Source: Myxococcota bacterium (lineage in GTDB: Bacteria > Myxococcota_A > UBA796 > JAFGLY01). From it: 64,000 nucleotides of DNA. The notes under the pieces are model-generated. The model did not search any database and was not told the DNA's origin. It worked only from the letters and a program-made list of their open reading frames with translations. How positions within the stretch are numbered: the stretch's first letter is position 1; each line of letters opens with the position of its first letter. The stretch lies in assembly GCA_024276675.1 (NCBI GenBank), contig JAJRWT010000038.1, positions 51,791-115,790 on the forward strand, in the 5' to 3' direction. Below are positions 50,242-59,284 of the stretch, piece after piece. The position numbers and the translations under genes are program-made.

Positions 50242-51662
50242 TCTTGGTACTTCGGTTGATAGTCCTGGGTTTCGGATGGTTCCTGCCACAGATCCTTGAT
50301 CGGAATACCGAGTTTTCTGATACGGTAGTGCAGGTTCGAACGTGAAATGCCCAGGCTGCGAGCTGCACGGGCCTGTACGCCGTGTGCCCGTTTGAGTGCT
50401 TCTATGATCAATCGTCGCTCGTAGATACGCAGGCTGTCCTGCAAGGACCCGTCGGTGGGTGGCGGGAGGGTATCCAAAGATTGCGAGGGTATGCTGTCTG
50501 CCAGGTTGGTGGTGGTGATCTCAGGGCCGGTGGCCATAATGACGGCTCTTTCAATGACATGTTCCAATTCCCGCACGTTGCCTGGCCAGTCGTGCTTCAT
50601 GAGCAGAGACATGGCCGCCGATGAGAGGCCGTATACCTGGCGGTTGTTGCGTTGGGCGTAGCGCTTGACGAACAGGCTGACGAGAGCCGGAATGTCGTCA
50701 CGGCGTTCCCTTAGGGTGGGAAGCTTCAAGGTGAATACATTCAATCTATAGTAGAGATCCTTCCGAAAGCGGCGGGCAACCACCTCTTTGTGAAGATGGC
50801 GGTTTGTAGCGGCGATGACGCGGACATCTACCTTCCTGGTCTTTTTGGCGCCAAGTCGTTGTAGTTCGCCGCTCTCCAGCACATGCAGGAGCTTGACCTG
50901 CATGGCTCGCGAGATGTCACCGATTTCGTCCAGGAGGATGGTTCCCATGTGCGCTTGTTCGAACTTGCCGGAATGACTGCGTATGGCCCCCGTGAATGCT
51001 CCCCGTTCGTGCCCGAAGAGTTCACTCTCCAACAGGTTGTCGGGGAGAGCCGCGCAGTTGATCCTCACGAACGCCGCCTTGTGCCTGGGACTCAGGTCGT
51101 GGATGGCTCTTGCAAACAGCTCCTTGCCTGTTCCCGTTTCGCCCTGGATCAGCACGAGGGCGTTGGTTTCGGCCACGGAAAGTACCTGCTTGTAGACCCG
51201 TTGCATGGGTTGGGTGCTTCCGACGATGTTGTCCAAACCCCAGCGGGTGCGGATCTCGCGACGCAGCGCCACGACCTCGTTTCGGAGGTCTCTCGCTTGC
51301 ATGGCTCTTTCAATGATTAGAAGCAGTTCATTCTTGGAGACAGGCTTGATCACATAGTCAGTGGCGCCACGTTTCATGGCCTTGACCGCGTCTTCGACGT
51401 TACCATATCCAGTCATCACTACCACTTCGGTCTGGGGCCATCGGTTTCGGACTTCTTCCAGAAGATCCAGTCCCCCCATACCTGGCATTCGCACATCGGT
51501 GAGGACGAGGTCGAATGGGTTTGCCGACAGCATGTCCATGGCGCTTTCGGCGGAGCGCACCGTACTCACCTTGATGTCGGATTTTGCCAGAATGACTTTC
51601 AAGGCCGATCTTACTGCTTTGTCGTCATCGACGACCAGTGCTTTGACGCCTCTCGTGCTCAA
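50229..51662 (-). CDS. Sigma-54-dependent response regulator (NtrC type)
   Basis: 477 residues. The receiver has the acidic pocket VVDDD and phospho-acceptor Asp56 in LTDVRMPG. The AAA+ domain has GETGTGKE, the sigma-54 contact loop GAFTGA and LLDEIGD. A FIS-type helix-turn-helix lies at the C-terminus (QARAARSLGISRSNLHYRI). It activates sigma-54 promoters after phosphorylation. Its TTG start overlaps the stop of the SppA gene (TTGA), so it may control envelope stress. Its kinase is not adjacent. Confidence 0.95.
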   Translation of the reverse strand: MSTRGVKALVVDDDKAVRSALKVILAKSDIKVSTVRSAESAMDMLSANPFDLVLTDVRMPGMGGLDLLEEVRNRWPQTEVVVMTGYGNVEDAVKAMKRGATDYVIKPVSKNELLLIIERAMQARDLRNEVVALRREIRTRWGLDNIVGSTQPMQRVYKQVLSVAETNALVLIQGETGTGKELFARAIHDLSPRHKAAFVRINCAALPDNLLESELFGHERGAFTGAIRSHSGKFEQAHMGTILLDEIGDISRAMQVKLLHVLESGELQRLGAKKTRKVDVRVIAATNRHLHKEVVARRFRKDLYYRLNVFTLKLPTLRERRDDIPALVSLFVKRYAQRNNRQVYGLSSAAMSLLMKHDWPGNVRELEHVIERAVIMATGPEITTTNLADSIPSQSLDTLPPPTDGSLQDSLRIYERRLIIEALKRAHGVQARAARSLGISRSNLHYRIRKLGIPIKDLWQEPSETQDYQPKYQDYSR

Positions 51663-54109
51663 TGGATCTCCAGATCGTAGGGAAGCAGAAAGAGGATACG
51701 CTCGTTTTGCAGATCTGACCAGGCCAGGAGCTGAGATAACCAGGTGGGCGCTGTCCAGGAGCCGGTCAAAGTGAGCAGCAACCGAGTGGGAAGGTCACCG
51801 TTGGAGCCTGGAGCCAGGGAGTAGGTGATGAGATCATAGCGGCTGTGTTCAGCGATCCCGGCCTCTATGCGTGCTCGTTCTACAGCGGTGGATAGACCGC
51901 CAATTTCATCCACCAGGCCCGCATCCATGGCCCTTGTTCCCGACCAGACACGCCCCCTGGCGATTTCTTCCACCTCTTCCATGTCCATGCTTCGACCTGT
52001 GGCGACTCTTTGCTTGAACTGAGTATAGGTATCACCGATGAGGCGGTCCACCGATGCCGACTCCAGGCGGTCGAAGGGGCGGGAGATGGTCCACATGCCG
52101 GATTTCTGGCTGCGAGTGAACTGGGTGGTGCTCACGCCGATTTGCTCGTAGAGTTTTTTCGCGCTTATCTTTCCACCGAAGACACCGATGGAACCCGTGA
52201 TGGTCGAAGGTTCGGCCAGCACGTGGGAAGCCGCTGTGGCAACATAGTATCCACCGCTCGCTGCGACTCCACCCATGCTGACCACCACGGGTTTGCCGGA
52301 TTCTCGGACGAGGGAGACCGCCTGCCAGATGTCGTCGGAGGCAAAAGCCGAGCCCCCGGGGCTGTCGACACGCAGAATCACGGCTTTGACGGTATTGTCT
52401 TTACGAACCTGTTTCAGGGCCTTGACGATTGTTCGGCTATACGTGTTGTTTCTCATACCGGGGAGAGCCCGGCCTGATGAGGTCCCTTCCACGATGGCAC
52501 CCGTGATGGGTATCACCGCGATTCGCTTCGGACTCTTCCAGCCGTCGTGGGCGGTCCCGGAGCGGAATCTGTCATCCAGTTCGCAAGCGCTTTGCAGGTA
52601 TCCCTCGATGGTTTCCTCAAGTTGGTCTTCGTAGATGAGGCCATCCACCAGGCCCATGGACAGGGCCTCGGATGCTGTCCATGGACCGCTGTCCAGTAGG
52701 CGCCCCACCTGCTCGTGGGAAAGTCCGCGGCCCTTTGAGATGGCCCTGATCAGGGCAGCATGGATGTCTTCCAGGAGGGTGTTGATTTGTTCCGAAGCCG
52801 GGGCCGAAGGAGTACTCCGTGTGAAGCTCTCTACAGCGGATTTATATTCTGAGCGGACGAAGAACTGTGGCTTCAGCCCCAACAGATCGAGTGTTCCCTT
52901 GAAGTATTTCACTTCTGCGGCGAACCCGATGAGGTTGAGATCGGCAGCGGGATGGAGGTAGATTCTGTCGGCGCTGGTGGCCAGCATATAGGCCAGATTT
53001 CCTGCTTCAGAGTCCAGGTATACGATCACCGAACGCCCATGGTCGCGTATTTCCGCCACCAGGTCGCGAAGCTCTTCCACCTGACCTACGGAAAGCGACA
53101 TCTTGTCAAGGTGGAGCAGCACTGCCTTGACGGATGGGTCTGTTGCGGTGACCTGAAGCCGCTGAAGAAAATGGAGGTAGCTTTCCTCCTGGCGCCCCAG
53201 AAGCGTTGGTTGGGGCGAGTAGGGCAGGTCGGAGTCCACGTGGAGAACAGGAACGCGTTTTCCAGTACCAGCAAGGTGAGTGGATGGGAAGACCGACGTT
53301 ATGGAACCCGTGTATGCAACTTCGGAAGCCAGCGGAGAATCAGCATAGAACCCGCCCGCCCACTTGCCGAAGGAAAGCTGTATCCCTCCTGCGATTTCCT
53401 GAAGACGCTGCGATTGTGAACTGCTCTCGATGCCTTCAGTTGCCTGGAAGCGCAGGAGGAGCCCTGGTATTGGACTGGCCTGGAGTACCAGGCGGGCTGC
53501 ACGATCCGTGTAGCCCCCTGTGGAAGTCGTGTCGTCGCTTGCCAGGAGGTCCAGGCCGGCGGACACGAAATCACCCCATGGCCGTAGCGCCACACCGAAG
53601 GCGTACTGCCCCGTGGCGCCGAATTCAGGGGATGGGCTGCCTATGTCGGTAAAGGCTGCACCGAAACCGAGCCATGCCAGGGGTCGCCAACCAAGTCCCA
53701 GATCCCAGGAAGTGAAGTTGTTGTCCGAGCCTTGGGGGAGATTCCAGCGGATACTGGATCCGGCCACCAGTTGGGGGCTGAGTTTGAAGGCAAAGGATGT
53801 GGAGAGGGCCCAGAGGGTGTCGGATTCGGCACTTGCCCGGTAGAACATTCCCAGGCCCATTCCCCTGGTGGAGAAGTAGTTCTGTAACACCAGAGAACCG
53901 TTTGAGGGTTCGTATCTGCCCAGCAAGCTCGCTCCGGCATCGGGGTCGAAGGCGAAGAGCGCCGGATTGATGGGAATGCTGTCGGAACCGTCATCGGTGG
54001 CGACCCCCATTCCAGGTGGCGTCAACGTTGTTTCTTGCTCCGGGTTGGCGCTGGCGCCGGTTGCACCCGCAAGGCCCAGCAAAAAAAGGATGGACAGCGA
54101 AAGCCGCAT
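51659..54109 (-). CDS. sppA: SppA-type signal peptide peptidase with an outer-membrane-like N-terminal domain
   Basis: 816 residues. A signal peptide (LSILFLLGLAGATGASA) leads into about 270 residues of alternating strands resembling PorV/OmpP1-type barrels (GMGLGMFYRA, WALSTSFAFKLS). The rest is a full-length SppA: Lys423 in RSEYKSAVESF and Ser618 in VAASGGYY form the Ser-Lys dyad, with the double crotonase fold. SppA normally sits on the inner membrane and degrades cleaved signal peptides. The extra domain suggests outer-membrane attachment. The stop overlaps the regulator gene's TTG start. Confidence 0.88.
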   Translation of the reverse strand: MRLSLSILFLLGLAGATGASANPEQETTLTPPGMGVATDDGSDSIPINPALFAFDPDAGASLLGRYEPSNGSLVLQNYFSTRGMGLGMFYRASAESDTLWALSTSFAFKLSPQLVAGSSIRWNLPQGSDNNFTSWDLGLGWRPLAWLGFGAAFTDIGSPSPEFGATGQYAFGVALRPWGDFVSAGLDLLASDDTTSTGGYTDRAARLVLQASPIPGLLLRFQATEGIESSSQSQRLQEIAGGIQLSFGKWAGGFYADSPLASEVAYTGSITSVFPSTHLAGTGKRVPVLHVDSDLPYSPQPTLLGRQEESYLHFLQRLQVTATDPSVKAVLLHLDKMSLSVGQVEELRDLVAEIRDHGRSVIVYLDSEAGNLAYMLATSADRIYLHPAADLNLIGFAAEVKYFKGTLDLLGLKPQFFVRSEYKSAVESFTRSTPSAPASEQINTLLEDIHAALIRAISKGRGLSHEQVGRLLDSGPWTASEALSMGLVDGLIYEDQLEETIEGYLQSACELDDRFRSGTAHDGWKSPKRIAVIPITGAIVEGTSSGRALPGMRNNTYSRTIVKALKQVRKDNTVKAVILRVDSPGGSAFASDDIWQAVSLVRESGKPVVVSMGGVAASGGYYVATAASHVLAEPSTITGSIGVFGGKISAKKLYEQIGVSTTQFTRSQKSGMWTISRPFDRLESASVDRLIGDTYTQFKQRVATGRSMDMEEVEEIARGRVWSGTRAMDAGLVDEIGGLSTAVERARIEAGIAEHSRYDLITYSLAPGSNGDLPTRLLLTLTGSWTAPTWLSQLLAWSDLQNERILFLLPYDLEIH

Positions 54110-54191
54110 GGTGGAACCTCGGTGGGAGGATTGCGCGGTTCGTACTTTCCATTAGTAACAGCCCTTGTTCGTTTCATGGAGGTCTGTACAG

Positions 54192-55739
54192 ATGGGGTTT
54201 TTCATTCGCTTGTGGTCAGGCCTGCCTGGAGCATCCGGCTTGCTGCTTGCTCTACTGGTCCTGGCGGCGCCGCTGCCTGCCCTTTCCCAGCAGGGGAGCG
54301 GTTCTGATTCTGCTACCACAGCACTGAGTTCCGGCTCAGAACCCCATGATATTTTGCAGCAGCTTCTCGAGCCCATCTTGAACGATCAGGCGATGAAGGG
54401 CTGTGATTCCGCGCTACACGTGGTCGATGTTGCCAGCGGCGATGAAGTCTTCGCATGGAATGCGAGTACGGCCCTTCTTCCCGCCAGCACCATGAAGGTG
54501 ATCACGTCGGGAGCCGCACTGCGCAACCTTGGACCTGCCTTCAGGTTTTCCACGGAGGTGTTGTACGACGGCAAGCTGGGTGACGATGGAGTATTACACG
54601 GGAATCTCTACGTGCGAGGTGGAGGTGATCCCACGCTCGTCATAGAAAAGCTCTGGAAACTCGTCCTGGACACGAAGTTGGAAGGCGTGCGAGAAGTGAA
54701 GGGCAACGTCTACTTCGACGATTCCCATTTCGACAACGATTCCGGGATACCCGGTTGGAACAAGAAGGTCGACGTCGAAAACGGTCCCTCCTATTTCCCA
54801 CCTCTGGGTGCGCTCTCGTTGAACTTCAACACCGTGGCCATTGTCGTGGGACCGGGCTCAGGGGTTGGCGTGCCGGCCAGGGTCGAGCTGGAAACCGAAT
54901 CAGCCGTCCTGCACGTCCGGAACGATGCCGTCACCGTTTCCTCGGGAGCGGGGCGCTGGATTAAGCTGGAGCGGGAAGTTGTGGGCAGCGAGGTGACCTA
55001 TCGGATCAGTGGTGCAATTCCACTCAGCAGTGAAAGCAGACGTTACTACCGCACCGTAGCAGATTCCACGGCCTACTTCACCGGCGCTTTTGCGGCTCTG
55101 TGCAAGGAGTTGGGGATTCGGGTGCGTGGCCACTTTCTGAGTGGTGGGATCCCCGAGACGGCCCGTTCATTGGTGACTCTTTCCTCCCCGCCGCTGGCAG
55201 CCATTCTCATGGACATGAACAAGTTCAGCAACAATTTCATGTCGGAGCAGATCTTGAAGGCCCTGGGTGCCCAGGTGGTCGGAGAGCCGGGAACGACGGA
55301 AAAAGGTATCCAGGTTGTCAGGAAATACCTGGCAGATCTCGGGATTCCAGAAGACCAGTACCAGCTCGTAAACGGTTCCGGGCTGTCCCGCGAAGCTCGC
55401 GTACGTACCGAGCACCTGACGGCAGTGCTTCTGGACATGTACCATGACCTCCGGGTGGGAGCGGAGTTCAGGTCCAGCCTTTCCATAGGCGGTACTGACG
55501 GCACTCTACGGTCCAGATTTCGTGGCGACGACGAGCCTGGTCGCCTGCGTGGCAAGACCGGCTCACTGAACGGAGTCCATTGCCTGGCCGGCTATGTTGA
55601 AGCCGCCGACCATCGTGTGTATGCGTTTGCATTCATGGTCAACGACATAGTAGGACCACTATCACGAATCAAGAAGATCCAGGATCGATTCGCACGCACG
55701 ATGTTCCAATTGACTTTTCCACTCGTGCTGGTCGAGTGA
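54192..55739 (+). CDS. dacB: D-alanyl-D-alanine carboxypeptidase/endopeptidase (PBP4, DacB type)
   Basis: 515 residues. The ATG has GGAGG nine bases upstream. A signal peptide (LLLALLVLAAPLPALS) exports it. Penicillin-binding motifs are Ser99-x-x-Lys102 in PASTMK, SxN in KFSNNFMSE, and KTG in GKTGSLNG. The long insert between the first two motifs is typical of class C PBPs. It trims and cuts peptidoglycan cross-links in the periplasm. It is divergent from sppA across 82 bases. Confidence 0.95.
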   Translation: MGFFIRLWSGLPGASGLLLALLVLAAPLPALSQQGSGSDSATTALSSGSEPHDILQQLLEPILNDQAMKGCDSALHVVDVASGDEVFAWNASTALLPASTMKVITSGAALRNLGPAFRFSTEVLYDGKLGDDGVLHGNLYVRGGGDPTLVIEKLWKLVLDTKLEGVREVKGNVYFDDSHFDNDSGIPGWNKKVDVENGPSYFPPLGALSLNFNTVAIVVGPGSGVGVPARVELETESAVLHVRNDAVTVSSGAGRWIKLEREVVGSEVTYRISGAIPLSSESRRYYRTVADSTAYFTGAFAALCKELGIRVRGHFLSGGIPETARSLVTLSSPPLAAILMDMNKFSNNFMSEQILKALGAQVVGEPGTTEKGIQVVRKYLADLGIPEDQYQLVNGSGLSREARVRTEHLTAVLLDMYHDLRVGAEFRSSLSIGGTDGTLRSRFRGDDEPGRLRGKTGSLNGVHCLAGYVEAADHRVYAFAFMVNDIVGPLSRIKKIQDRFARTMFQLTFPLVLVE

Positions 55740-56200
55740 TACGGAATGCCCCACATTTTTCGGGGTTGTGGCACTCGCAAGAACGACTTCCTGTATTCGG
55801 GTGCCGATCCATCCCGCCTGGCTGCTTTGTTCGTCGCTCGCATATTCACGATATAGTTCGCTTCTCGCGCCTTGCCAGGTGGGCTCCTCGTCACCCTCGG
55901 TACTACTGAGTTATTCTTGCGCGAGCCCTGAGGAATTCACCTGTCGAGTTCCGTAATTTTTTAATACGAAAGCTGGCACTACCCTGTTGGTCTGGACCGG
56001 GGTAGATTATATCGTGGAGGAACTGTGAAGTTCCAGTTCAGGTCCTTCGAATCCTGCGGGTTTGGTGCCGGGTCGTTGACATCTGTTCGGTCAAAACGGT
56101 ATACCTATCTGTCCGGTACTATGGACATGTGTATGATGTCACCTTGCGATGGCACCAACGTCGCCCAAGAACGTAGACCCCCAAGGTGGGAGATTCTGGA
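55740..56200. other. Intergenic region before the TPR operon
   Basis: About 460 bases. A CCCC...GGGG hairpin with a T-rich loop lies just after dacB but has no T-tract behind it. The candidate operon promoter is at 56076-56105. No convincing gene or RNA was found; a 101-codon frame at 56025 overlaps the operon start and has no signal. Confidence 0.5.
56076..56105 (+). promoter_or_regulatory. Candidate promoter of the TPR operon
   Basis: TTGACA (56076-56081), 18 bases, then TATACC (56100-56105), about 90 bases before the first ATG of the operon. Confidence 0.5.
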
Positions 56201-56926
56201 ATGGAACGCTGGTTGTGGAAACTCGTATTCGTCTTGCCACTTGTTTTCATTGTGGGAACGGCGGCTGCCCAGGAAACTCAGGAATCCCCTCCTGAAGCCA
56301 CCGAAGCCACTACCATTCCGGACGGTGTAGCACCTGCCGCGGCTGAAAATGTCGTCGAAGAGGAACTTCTTGGCGCATCATCCACGGATGCCCCTCCCAA
56401 CTTCAACAAAAGGATGTTGACCATCGAAGAAAAGGTCAACTCCCTGAAGGAGCAGGTGTTTCGTTCCAAGGCCACGCTTCAACTGCTCAAGGAGATCGTG
56501 ATCCAGGGTTCTTCTTCGGGCGCAAGAGCGGTACTCTGGCACTCCAACGAGCTGGGCTCTTCCTATTCCTTGAACTCCATAAGCTATTATCTGGATGGCC
56601 AACCCATTTATTCCAAAGTGGCCGAAGACGACTCCCTGGACAAGATCAAGGAATTCAAGCTCCATGATGGCCCCATCCCCGCCGGCAACCACACACTTTC
56701 TGTCTCGATGGTGCTCCGTGGCAACGGGTTCGGTATTTTCAGCTATGTGAACAGGTATACCTTCAATGTCCAATCCAGCTACGCTTTTGCCGTCGAAGAC
56801 GGCAAGAATTGTGAGATCTGGATTCGAACCAAGGACCGCAAGGGAATCGGGCGTTCCTTCGTGGAGCGTCCATGGATTGAGTACGACATACACTGCACCC
56901 AGGTCGCCGGTCAATCCGAACAGTGA
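56201..56926 (+). CDS. Exported coiled-coil plus beta-domain protein, first gene of the TPR operon
   Basis: 241 residues; GGGAG lies about eight bases upstream of the ATG. A signal peptide (LVFVLPLVFIVGTAAA) is followed by a Glu/Ala/Pro-rich linker, a short coiled coil (EEKVNSLKEQVFRSKATLQLL) and a beta-rich domain with GSSYSLNSISYYLDG, PAGNHTLSVSMVLRG and VNRYTFNVQSSYAF. I recall similar myxobacterial proteins, often misannotated as 'dihydrolipoamide acetyltransferase', beside TPR genes; I could not check this. Its stop overlaps the GTG of the next gene. Confidence 0.75.
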   Translation: MERWLWKLVFVLPLVFIVGTAAAQETQESPPEATEATTIPDGVAPAAAENVVEEELLGASSTDAPPNFNKRMLTIEEKVNSLKEQVFRSKATLQLLKEIVIQGSSSGARAVLWHSNELGSSYSLNSISYYLDGQPIYSKVAEDDSLDKIKEFKLHDGPIPAGNHTLSVSMVLRGNGFGIFSYVNRYTFNVQSSYAFAVEDGKNCEIWIRTKDRKGIGRSFVERPWIEYDIHCTQVAGQSEQ

Positions 56927-59283
56927 GCCTGCCCATGGGTAAAAATAGGAAAAGACTCCTGTCCGTGCGCATGCATGTTGCTGCTTTGCTGCTGGTTTTT
57001 CTCTGTGGCTCGCAGTCCGTGCAGGCTTCCGACACGCCCGGCTTCGAAGAGCGATTGAAAGCTCTCGAGATTCGCCAGAAGGGCAATGAAGACGCCTTGG
57101 ATTCCATCGCCGCTGCGGTGCGCAGGCGCTCCGGTCTGATCAGCGAAGACGAAGCCCGCAAGCGATACGAAGGCGCCGTTTTTTCATCTTTGATGGGTGA
57201 TTATGAAACCGCTGCCCTGGAGTTCTACATTTTGTTGGAATCGGGAGCGGTCTCATCGCCCGTCCTGGTCTCCGACACCGAGTGGTACCTGGCAGAAACG
57301 CTCTTCGAATTGGGAAACTACGTAACCGCCAAAGAGGCCTACAACAGGATCCTCGAAAAGGGGCACTCCCACCCGTTCTTTTCGGATGCCGTGCGTCGAT
57401 TGCTTGAAATATACGGTATCACCGGTGAAAATGTGCAGTTTTCACTGCTCTACGACAAGTACATCGCCACCCATGAAGTAGCACCATCAGAACTCGTCAA
57501 CTATACCCTGGCCAAGTCCTTCTATCGGCAGGGCGACTGGCAGCGTGCGGTGGCGTTGTTTGGTGGATTTCCACCCGAAAGTCTGCATTACGGAAAAGCC
57601 CGCTACTTTCTGGGCACCATCGATGTGAGGCAGGGTGAGCTGGAAAATGCGGCTACAGAGTTCAAGCTGGCAGCACAGACGGAAATTCGCGACAGTGATT
57701 CCCGAGAACTGGTGGACCTGGCAAACCTAGCCCTGGGCAGAGTCTACTACGAAATGGGAGATTACCTGGCATCACAAAGAGCCTACGAACTCATTGGCCG
57801 CGAATCGAAGTACTTCGCCGACAGGCTGTACGAACTCGTCTGGAACTTTATAAAGCAGGAAGCCTACGAAGAAGCCATCCGTGAGATCGAGATTTTTCTG
57901 CTGGCCTTTCCGGAGCACAAGTATGCCGCCCGGTTGAAGATCTACAAAGGGCACCTCCACTGGAAGCAATCTCGGTATGAATCCGCCCACACGGCATACG
58001 AAAACGTGGTTACCGAGTACACACCCATACGGGATCTCCTCAAGTCCGTGGAAGACCACGACGAACAATCATCGGCGTTCTTCGACAGGCTCGCCGAAGA
58101 AGATGCCCTGGACGTCTTGAACCGCTTTGGCCTTCCTCCCTACGCTGTGGAGATGCTCTATGCCATGCCCGAAGTGGGCACGGTGGTAGATATCAGGCGT
58201 GAAGTACAGCATGAGCAGGACGCCCTGGAGAACGTGACCCTCCTCATAGACGAACTGGAAAGCGCGTTGCTCGCCGGTCTTGACACACTGGGCTCGTTCA
58301 GGAGTTCCAGGGATTCGGTTCGTTGGATTCAGAGTGACAGATTCGGGCTGGTGGATGAGCTGCTGAACCTGGAAGCGGACTACTTTTTCGAGAACACATC
58401 TGGAACGATCAGGAGCCAGGTGCAACGTCTTCGCCAGGAACGAGGTTTGGTGACCGATGCAGTGGAAGAAGCCAAGCGAGGGCAGGAGCAGCACGCCGAC
58501 AGGGCGGTGATCTACGAAGAGCAGGTCAGGGCTGTCCAGACACAGGCATGTCTGGTGGAGCAGGTTGCACAGGACATAGTGAAGGACATCCAGTCCACCA
58601 GGGACTACCTGGACCTGGGCCAGCACGAATTGAGCCCTGCTGAAGAGCGTCGCGTGCGAGCTGACCTGAACACCGTGGAAGAAGAACTGGGTTCAGTCGT
58701 CAAATCCCTGAAGCCCCTGCAGAGCGATGTCACGCTTCAGCGCCTCGTGGGTAGTATTTCCATGCCTGATTTGTCCTTTGGCGCGGAATCTCGGGAACAG
58801 GCCATGGCGGACTACGAGAGCCTGCGTGTTCGACTGAAGGAGCTAAGGCCCCAGGTGGAGCGCCTTGGTTCGACGGAATTCTTCAAGAGGCTCGATGGTA
58901 TCTGGGCCTCATTGGATGGACTCGACCAGAAGGCGGAAGAAGTGGGTCAGATGTTGGACAAGGTCGAAAAGGAAGAGATCCGTAGAATTCAGAAGGGTCT
59001 GGCCCATGAATCGGCTATTGTCGATGCCATGAGGCGCGACGTGAATCAAGCCTCCCAGGAAACAAACCATTTGGGGGCTCTGGCCACGCGAGAGGGTTTC
59101 AAGCAACTCGGCGACTTCTTTGATGATTCGGTCATGCGCGCCGATATGGGAATTGTTGATGTCTACTGGGCAAGAAAGGTCCAGGTGAGTGATCGTATCG
59201 ATCAACTGAACAGGGAACGGGTAGATCTCCTCAAGGATCTCGATAAGCAGTTTCAGACAATCAACGCCAAGTTGGAGAATTGA
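56923..59283 (+). CDS. Exported TPR and coiled-coil protein
   Basis: 786 residues from a GTG overlapping the upstream stop (GTGA). A signal peptide (HVAALLLVFLCGSQSVQA) precedes a short coiled coil, then at least six TPR-like units up to about residue 380 (YETAALEFYILLESG, YVTAKEAYNRILEKG, YLASQRAYELIG, YEEAIREIEIFLLAFP, YESAHTAYENVV). The second half is long helices rich in Glu, Arg and Gln, probably coiled coil. Likely a periplasmic scaffold. The following gene starts one base after its stop. Confidence 0.85.
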   Translation: MSLPMGKNRKRLLSVRMHVAALLLVFLCGSQSVQASDTPGFEERLKALEIRQKGNEDALDSIAAAVRRRSGLISEDEARKRYEGAVFSSLMGDYETAALEFYILLESGAVSSPVLVSDTEWYLAETLFELGNYVTAKEAYNRILEKGHSHPFFSDAVRRLLEIYGITGENVQFSLLYDKYIATHEVAPSELVNYTLAKSFYRQGDWQRAVALFGGFPPESLHYGKARYFLGTIDVRQGELENAATEFKLAAQTEIRDSDSRELVDLANLALGRVYYEMGDYLASQRAYELIGRESKYFADRLYELVWNFIKQEAYEEAIREIEIFLLAFPEHKYAARLKIYKGHLHWKQSRYESAHTAYENVVTEYTPIRDLLKSVEDHDEQSSAFFDRLAEEDALDVLNRFGLPPYAVEMLYAMPEVGTVVDIRREVQHEQDALENVTLLIDELESALLAGLDTLGSFRSSRDSVRWIQSDRFGLVDELLNLEADYFFENTSGTIRSQVQRLRQERGLVTDAVEEAKRGQEQHADRAVIYEEQVRAVQTQACLVEQVAQDIVKDIQSTRDYLDLGQHELSPAEERRVRADLNTVEEELGSVVKSLKPLQSDVTLQRLVGSISMPDLSFGAESREQAMADYESLRVRLKELRPQVERLGSTEFFKRLDGIWASLDGLDQKAEEVGQMLDKVEKEEIRRIQKGLAHESAIVDAMRRDVNQASQETNHLGALATREGFKQLGDFFDDSVMRADMGIVDVYWARKVQVSDRIDQLNRERVDLLKDLDKQFQTINAKLEN

Positions 59284-59284
59284 G

